Positions 5,315-9,491 of a stretch of 9,491 bases of DNA are shown in pieces. Each line of letters starts with the position of its first letter. The stretch's first letter is position 1. The notes beneath the pieces are model-generated. The model was not told the DNA's origin and ran no database searches. It saw only the letters and a program-made list of their open reading frames with translations. The DNA is taken from contig DAIQAV010000084.1 in the NCBI GenBank assembly GCA_036781505.1, positions 1-9,491 of the forward strand, given 5' to 3'. This DNA is from FEN-680 sp036781505 (GTDB taxonomy: Bacteria > Actinomycetota > Geothermincolia > Fen-727 > Anoxymicrobiaceae). The translations under genes were made by a program, and so were the position numbers.

Positions 5315-7705
5315 ATGGGACTCCAGATGAAAGAGAAGCAGGCCGGGCCCTCGGCCAGGGTCGAGCGGCTGAAGCGCAGGATAATCGACGCTCCCCAGGA
5401 GGTTTGCGCCGAGCGCGCCGTGCAGCTCACGCGCTCGATGAGCCGCAACTGGGATGAGCATCCCCTCACCCGCATGAGCATGGCGCTGGCGGATATCCTG
5501 GACAACATCAGCGTCATCATCAGGGACGACGAGGTCATAGTCGGCTGCAGGACCAGCAAGCTCAAGGGCGCCCCCCTGTTCCCGGAGAACAAGTCGCGCT
5601 GGATCGAGGGCGACCTGGACAGCTTCAAGCTGCGGGTGCTGCAGAGGGCGCTTATCACCGACGATGAGAAGCGCGCGCTGCGCGAGGAGGTCCTGCCCTT
5701 CTGGGAGGGACGCACCGTTGAGGACCTGCTGGACGAGATGCTCCCCGCGGACGTCGTTGAGGACATGGACAAGTACGTGTTCACGATGATGCTCGAGATC
5801 ACCTACGGCATAGGTCACTTCACGATGGACCACCCCCGGGTGCTTCGCGAGGGCCTCATCGGGATGATCGATGACGCCCGTTCGCGCCTGGAGATGATCG
5901 GCGACGACGAGGCCTCGAGGGAGAAGAAGTTGTTCTACGACGCGGTCATCCGGTCGCTGGAGGCGACCATACGCTTCGCCAACCGCTACGCCGAACAGGC
6001 GGAGGCCATGGCCGAAGCCGAGGACGACCCGGCCAGGGCGGAGGAGCTTCGCCAGGTTGCGCGCGTGTGCCGGCGCGTTCCCGAGAACCCGGCCGCTTCT
6101 TTCCATGAGGCCGTCCAGAGCGTGTACTTTATCCACCTGGTGTCCCAGCTCGAGTCCGGGGGCAACTCGATCTCCCTGGGGAGGATCGATCAAGTGCTGT
6201 GGCCGTACTACAAGGCCGACATCGAGTCGGGCGCGATCACTCCCCAGAAGGCTCGCGAGCTCATGTCACTCCTGTTCATCAAGACCAACGAGATCTGGAA
6301 CGTGCTGGAAGAAGCGTTCATCCCCGGAGGGGAAGGCACCGAGGGCAAGACGACGCAGAACGTGACTGTGGGCGGAATCGGCATCGACGGCGAGGACGCC
6401 ACCAACGAGCTGAGCTACGTTGGCCTGGACGCGTACGCGGACGTGCGCACCGTCCAGCCTAACTTCGGCGTGAGGCTGGGCTCGAAGGCGCCGCGCGACC
6501 TGTTCCTCAAGACAGCGGAATACTGCAAGGATGGCGTGTTGATGCATTTCTTCAACGACGACGCCATCGTAGAATCGCTGGTTCACGCGGGCCTGACCCT
6601 CGAGGATGCGCGGGACTACGGAGTGGTTGGCTGCCTCGAACCCAACGCGCAGGGCAAGACTTTCGCCTCGACGTTCGCGGTCCAGTTCAACGGCATCAAG
6701 TGCCTGGAGTTCGCTCTCTCGGATGGCATCGACAACATCTTCGGGTACCAGTCCGGGCTCGAGACCGGCGACGCCGCGGGCTTCAAGAGCTTCGACGAAG
6801 TCTGGGAAGCATACTGCAAGCAGGTGGCCTACTTCGTGAACCAGGTCGCGCGCGGGATGCACGAGCTCGACCGCGCGATCGCGGAGCGGGTGCCATCGCC
6901 TTTCGCGTCCGCGATGATCCAGGGACCGATGGAGAAGGGCCTCGACCTCACCAGAGGTGGAGCCCTCTACAACTCGACCGGGGTTCAGCTCATGGGCTTC
7001 GCCAACGTGGCGGACAGCCTGTACGCCGTGAACAAGGCGGTCTTCGAGGAGGGCAAAGTCTCGATGGCCGACCTCACGCGGTGGCTCGCGGAGGACTGGA
7101 TGGACGCCGAGGAGATGCAGAGATTCTTCCTGCACAAGCTGCCGAAGTTCGGAAACGACGACGACGAGGTGGATGAGATGGCCGCGAGAGTGGTGGTGCA
7201 GTTCGCGGACGAGCTGGCGAAGCACCGGAACTACCGCGGCGGTTTCTACTGGCCGGGTATCTTCTCAGTGGGCTTTCACCTGGCCATGGGTTCGTTTACC
7301 GCCGCGACGCCGGACGGAAGGGCCGCAGGCGACGTGCTTGGTAACGGGGTCACTCCGACAAACGGAACTGCCGTATCCGGAGCTACGGCGGTAATGAACT
7401 CGGTCGCCAAGCTGCCCCTGGAGCGGCTGTACAACGGGGCGAACCTCAACATCAGGTTCCCGGGAGAGAGGCTCGATGCGGAGATACTGATGGACCTGGT
7501 CAAGGGCTACTTCGACAGCGGCGGTTTCCAGGTGCAGTTCAACATGGTCGACTCGGTCGAGCTTCGAGATGCGCAGGTCAGCCCCGACGCTCACCGGGAC
7601 CTTGTCGTCAGGGTCAGCGGGTACTCTGCGCAATTCATCGACCTGAGCGATACCGCCCAGGACGAGATCATCAGCCGCACAGAGTTCGAGATCGCGGCCC
7701 CGTGA
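5315..7705 (+). CDS. Glycyl radical enzyme, pyruvate formate-lyase superfamily
   Basis: A 796-residue oxygen-sensitive cytosolic enzyme that uses a protein radical for bond cleavage, dehydration or addition. The start is ATG 5315 with GGGAGG (5304-5309) five bases upstream; the open frame to 5264 is repeat sequence. The PFL-like domain fills about 10-640, with FHEAVQ (263-268) and SLGRIDQ (287-293). The active-site Cys440 lies in V-V-G-C-L-E-P. The C-x-E pattern (Glu442) is shared with dehydratases and eliminases such as glycerol dehydratase and choline lyase and with arylacetate decarboxylases; pyruvate formate-lyase has Cys-Cys. The glycyl radical domain begins near TPDGRA (665-670), and the radical Gly769 lies in RVSGYSA. 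All residues needed for radical chemistry are present. The partner activase (radical SAM) is not in the window. Neighbouring SDRs and a CoA-transferase suggest a catabolic route. The family is certain; the subfamily and substrate are not. Confidence 0.95.
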   Translation: MGLQMKEKQAGPSARVERLKRRIIDAPQEVCAERAVQLTRSMSRNWDEHPLTRMSMALADILDNISVIIRDDEVIVGCRTSKLKGAPLFPENKSRWIEGDLDSFKLRVLQRALITDDEKRALREEVLPFWEGRTVEDLLDEMLPADVVEDMDKYVFTMMLEITYGIGHFTMDHPRVLREGLIGMIDDARSRLEMIGDDEASREKKLFYDAVIRSLEATIRFANRYAEQAEAMAEAEDDPARAEELRQVARVCRRVPENPAASFHEAVQSVYFIHLVSQLESGGNSISLGRIDQVLWPYYKADIESGAITPQKARELMSLLFIKTNEIWNVLEEAFIPGGEGTEGKTTQNVTVGGIGIDGEDATNELSYVGLDAYADVRTVQPNFGVRLGSKAPRDLFLKTAEYCKDGVLMHFFNDDAIVESLVHAGLTLEDARDYGVVGCLEPNAQGKTFASTFAVQFNGIKCLEFALSDGIDNIFGYQSGLETGDAAGFKSFDEVWEAYCKQVAYFVNQVARGMHELDRAIAERVPSPFASAMIQGPMEKGLDLTRGGALYNSTGVQLMGFANVADSLYAVNKAVFEEGKVSMADLTRWLAEDWMDAEEMQRFFLHKLPKFGNDDDEVDEMAARVVVQFADELAKHRNYRGGFYWPGIFSVGFHLAMGSFTAATPDGRAAGDVLGNGVTPTNGTAVSGATAVMNSVAKLPLERLYNGANLNIRFPGERLDAEILMDLVKGYFDSGGFQVQFNMVDSVELRDAQVSPDAHRDLVVRVSGYSAQFIDLSDTAQDEIISRTEFEIAAP

Positions 7706-7719
7706 CGACAACCGACCGC

Positions 7720-7756
7720 AATGCACCACCTGGGTCAGGCGCCGGTGGTGCGTTTT
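7720..7756 (+). repeat. Hairpin repeat copy 1 / terminator-like
   Basis: GCACCACC (7723-7730) pairs with GGTGGTGC (7744-7751), extended by two A-T pairs and one wobble to an 11-bp stem (7720-7730 with 7744-7754), loop 13 bases, followed by T's to 7756. On the plus strand this looks like an intrinsic terminator placed 14 bases after the GRE stop codon. Its reverse complement recurs at 8719-8747 with 27 of 29 bases identical, so it is also a dispersed repeat. It may cause partial termination or protect the GRE transcript end. Confidence 0.7.
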
Positions 7757-7778
7757 CCGGTGACCGGGAGGCCCTCCG

Positions 7779-8714
7779 ATGAGCAAAGTCATGTCGATGT
7801 CAGAGGCGATCGCCGCGAACGTAGGCGATGGCGATTTCCTTTTCGTGGGTGGCTACATCTGCCGCACGCCGTTCAGCGCGGTCCACGAGCTGATCCGTCA
7901 GGGCAGAAAGGACCTGACCATCACCCGCAGCAATGCCGCGGACGACTTCGACATGCTGATCGGTGCGGGGGTCGTCGCGCAGTTCATCGGCACGTTCCTT
8001 TCCCTGGGATTGTACGGCCTGGGGCGCTGCTACCGGCGCGCCATGGAGCACGGCATCCCGCGGGTTATCGAGGTCGAGGAGTACACCAACCTGGCGCTGC
8101 CGATGATGCTGATGGCGGGGGCGATGGGGATGCCCTTCGTGCCGGTGCGGGACATGATGGGCAGTGACCTGCTGAACGTCCGTTCTTTCATGGGCGAGAA
8201 CAAGTACAAGATAATCGACTCGCCATTCGACGGTCGTCGCACCCTTCTGGTGCCGGCGCTCAATCCGGACGTCGCCATCATCCATGTTCAGCACGCCGAC
8301 GAGGAAGGGAACGCCCAGATGTGGGGAATAGGCGGCGATTGCCAGATGGGCGCCAACGCCGCGTCCAAAGTCATCGTTTCCTGTGAGCGGTTGGTGAGCC
8401 GCGAGCTGATCGGCAAGGACCCGTCGCGCACGATAGTCCCCGCGTTCAAGGTCGCCGCAGTGGTGGAGGAGCCGTTTGCGTGCCACCCCGGCTACGCGCC
8501 CGGCTTCTATGACGTGGACCAGAGCTTCGGCTATCTCTACCAGCAGGCGTCGGAGACCGTCGAGGGGTTCCAGGCGTTCCTCGACGAGTGGGTGTTCGGG
8601 GTGGCCGATCGTAAGGAATATATCGGGCATTACATCGATAGATTCGGCTACGAGCAGTTCGACGACCTCAAGGCGGAGTTCGACTACGGCTACCCGGTGA
8701 GCTACTCGTATTGA
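7779..8714 (+). CDS. Class I CoA-transferase subunit A (GctA/IpdA-like)
   Basis: A 311-residue alpha subunit of a heteromeric class I CoA-transferase, similar to glutaconate CoA-transferase A (about 320 residues) and the IpdA subunit of the steroid-ring CoA hydrolase. Marks are the glycine-rich VGDGDFLFVGGY (15-26), E100-E-Y-T-N, AGAMGMPFVPVR (113-124), the segment HVQHADEEGNAQMWG in mid-protein, and CHPGYAPGFYDVDQ towards the C-terminus. The family moves CoA between carboxylic acids through an enzyme-glutamyl thioester held by the beta subunit. The start at 7779 has GGGAGG (7766-7771) seven bases upstream. The partner subunit starts at 9006, separated by a 67-residue gene. The substrate is unknown; the GRE and SDR context suggests activation of an acid formed by the pathway. 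An IpdAB-type hydrolase is the main alternative. Confidence 0.88.
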   Translation: MSKVMSMSEAIAANVGDGDFLFVGGYICRTPFSAVHELIRQGRKDLTITRSNAADDFDMLIGAGVVAQFIGTFLSLGLYGLGRCYRRAMEHGIPRVIEVEEYTNLALPMMLMAGAMGMPFVPVRDMMGSDLLNVRSFMGENKYKIIDSPFDGRRTLLVPALNPDVAIIHVQHADEEGNAQMWGIGGDCQMGANAASKVIVSCERLVSRELIGKDPSRTIVPAFKVAAVVEEPFACHPGYAPGFYDVDQSFGYLYQQASETVEGFQAFLDEWVFGVADRKEYIGHYIDRFGYEQFDDLKAEFDYGYPVSYSY

Positions 8715-8716
8715 AG

Positions 8717-8751
8717 ATGCACCACCGGCGCCTGACCCCCGTGGTGCGTTT
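8717..8751 (+). repeat. Hairpin repeat copy 2, inverted
   Basis: GCACCAC (8719-8725) pairs with GTGGTGC (8741-8747), extended outward by a T-G wobble and an A-T pair, loop 15 bases, then TTT (8749-8751). The 29 bases 8719-8747 equal the reverse complement of 7723-7751 at 27 positions; only two adjacent bases near the inner right arm differ. It begins two bases after the stop codon of CoA-transferase subunit A. The two copies therefore bracket that gene in opposite orientation. Confidence 0.7.
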
Positions 8752-8784
8752 GGCCTGAAAGGCATTGGGAAGACAGGAGATGGC

Positions 8785-8988
8785 GTGTCAAAGAAAGCAC
8801 AGGTGCGAGCGCTCCTTTACGGGATGGAATTCCTCGAGCGGCACCCGTTGCTGGTGCGTGGATTCCTGCGCCCGCTGTCGAGGGTTCCGGTATTCTCGAG
8901 GAGGTTGAAGGTGCTGCCCAGGGCCTTCAAGGGGAACACGGCTTTCGATATCCACGACGCCCCTTATCGCCAAGCGTGTTCGAGATAG
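8785..8988 (+). CDS. Small basic protein of unknown function
   Basis: A 67-residue protein I do not recognise. The GTG start has AGGAG (8775-8779) five bases upstream, and the stop TAG lies 17 bases before the next gene, so it looks like a real, translated gene of the operon. It is strongly basic: 10 Arg and 4 Lys against 4 acidic residues. It has amphipathic stretches in the first half (F-L-E-R-H-P-L-L-V-R-G-F-L-R) and no convincing transmembrane segment, signal peptide or Cys-rich metal site. Its place between the two subunits of one enzyme suggests an assembly, subunit or RNA/CoA-binding role, but it could be a degenerate remnant of a longer gene. GC-rich codon use like its neighbours gives no sign of recent transfer. 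Confidence 0.6.
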   Translation: MSKKAQVRALLYGMEFLERHPLLVRGFLRPLSRVPVFSRRLKVLPRAFKGNTAFDIHDAPYRQACSR

Positions 8989-9005
8989 ACAGATAGGGTG
9001 AGCCG

Positions 9006-9491
9006 ATGAGCGTAAGAGAAGAGGACTGGATAAAGCCCGAGCTCATGGCGTGCTGTGGAGCACGCGAGATCACCGACGGCGACGTCGTGATCGTGGGCAC
9101 GGGATTCCCGATGATGTCGGCGGATATAGCGCGTCACACGCACGCGCCCCGCGCCATAATGATGCAGGAGTCCGGAGTCCTGGACGCGCGCCCGAAGCGG
9201 CCGCCGCTGTCGGTCGGCGACCCGTGCCTCAACCCCGGCGCCGCGATGATAGGCGGCCTGGTAAACGTGATGGGGATGTTTCTGCAGGGCGGCTGGGTGG
9301 ACGTCGGGTTCCTGTCGGGGAGCCAGGTGGACAAGTACGGCAACATCAACACGACAGCCATAGGAGACTACGCGCGCCCTAAGAGCCGGCTGCCCGGGAG
9401 CGGAGGCGCCAACTCCATCGGCTCGCTCGCCCGCAAGGTGCTCATCATCGCTCTTCACGACCGCCGCCGCCTGGCCGAGAGGGTTGATTTC
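9006..9491 (+). CDS. Class I CoA-transferase subunit B, partial
   Basis: The first 162 residues of the beta subunit (GctB/IpdB-like); the gene continues past the right edge, so no stop is seen. The family is usually about 250-270 residues. Marks are D24-G-D-V-V-I-V-G-T-G in the first strand-turn, the catalytic Glu candidate E55 in M-M-Q-E-S-G, DARPKRPPLSVGDP, the segment GSQVDKYGNINTTAIGDY, and GSGGANSIGS (131-140). E55 lines up with the glutamate (Glu54 in Acidaminococcus GctB) that forms the CoA thioester, which favours a true transferase over an IpdAB-like hydrolase. The ATG at 9006 follows a GGTGAG-type ribosome-binding site (8997-9002) with a short 3-base gap. It pairs with the subunit encoded at 7779-8714. 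Confidence 0.87.
   Translation, partial: MSVREEDWIKPELMACCGAREITDGDVVIVGTGFPMMSADIARHTHAPRAIMMQESGVLDARPKRPPLSVGDPCLNPGAAMIGGLVNVMGMFLQGGWVDVGFLSGSQVDKYGNINTTAIGDYARPKSRLPGSGGANSIGSLARKVLIIALHDRRRLAERVDF

Noticed and set aside
5024..6193. A 389-codon open frame on the minus strand opposite the second SDR and the GRE
   Set aside because: It overlaps two genes with full catalytic motifs, shows no domain of its own, and has shadow-like composition.
6266..7225. A 319-codon minus-strand open frame inside the GRE gene
   Set aside because: It is wholly antisense to the region encoding the GRE active-site Cys440, with shadow-like composition.
5315..7705. Naming the GRE pyruvate formate-lyase or a fumarate-adding (benzyl/alkylsuccinate) synthase
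   Set aside because: Pyruvate formate-lyase has a Cys-Cys active site, absent here. No small Bss-like subunits or class III CoA-transferase are near. The C-x-E site fits other subfamilies better, so no specific name is given.
7800..8765. A 321-codon minus-strand open frame opposite CoA-transferase subunit A
   Set aside because: It is antisense to a complete family member with a good ribosome-binding site; no recognisable domain.

Overview
The window looks like chromosomal DNA from a high-GC (well above 60% by eye), probably strictly anaerobic bacterium. An anaerobe is suggested by a glycyl radical enzyme, a class destroyed by oxygen. The composition, the free use of AGG and ATA codons, GTG and TTG starts, and a membrane-anchored propeller protein with an N-terminal cytosolic domain would fit an uncultured anaerobic Actinomycetota lineage. 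That placement is an inference; there is no rRNA or marker gene here to settle it.

Layout. Positions 1-218 hold no gene. They contain a G-quadruplex-capable stretch, a 113-bp element bounded by long inverted arms, and a 14-bp tandem repeat reaching the 3' end of the first gene. On the minus strand, 960 to 219, lie two small single-domain cupins in one transcription unit. A divergent spacer (961-1172) separates them from a plus-strand gene (1173-2525) for a single-pass membrane protein with a predicted seven-bladed beta-propeller outside the cell. A 216-bp spacer (2526-2741) follows, with a hairpin, a good sigma-70-type promoter and a PadR-like dyad over its -10 element.

From 2742 to the right edge runs one plus-strand gene train with spacers of 17-74 bp: PadR-family regulator, extended SDR (NAD-dependent epimerase/dehydratase type), classical SDR, glycyl radical enzyme (GRE) of the pyruvate formate-lyase superfamily, class I CoA-transferase subunit A, a 67-residue basic protein of unknown function, and CoA-transferase subunit B (cut by the window edge). 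This reads as a PadR-controlled catabolic operon. The GRE would do a radical C-C, C-O or C-X bond chemistry step, the SDRs redox steps on hydroxyl/keto groups, and the CoA-transferase would activate a carboxylic acid product or intermediate. The substrate cannot be read from the sequence. The radical-SAM activase that a GRE needs is not in the window.

Most spacers in this operon carry GC-rich dyads. The two flanking CoA-transferase subunit A are nearly identical 29-bp hairpin sequences in opposite orientation (27 of 29 bases), and a 12-base core from them recurs in the spacer before the GRE. The most unusual points are the unassigned GRE/SDR/CoA-transferase module, the small basic protein wedged between the two CoA-transferase subunits, these repeats, and the 113-bp inverted-arm element at the left.
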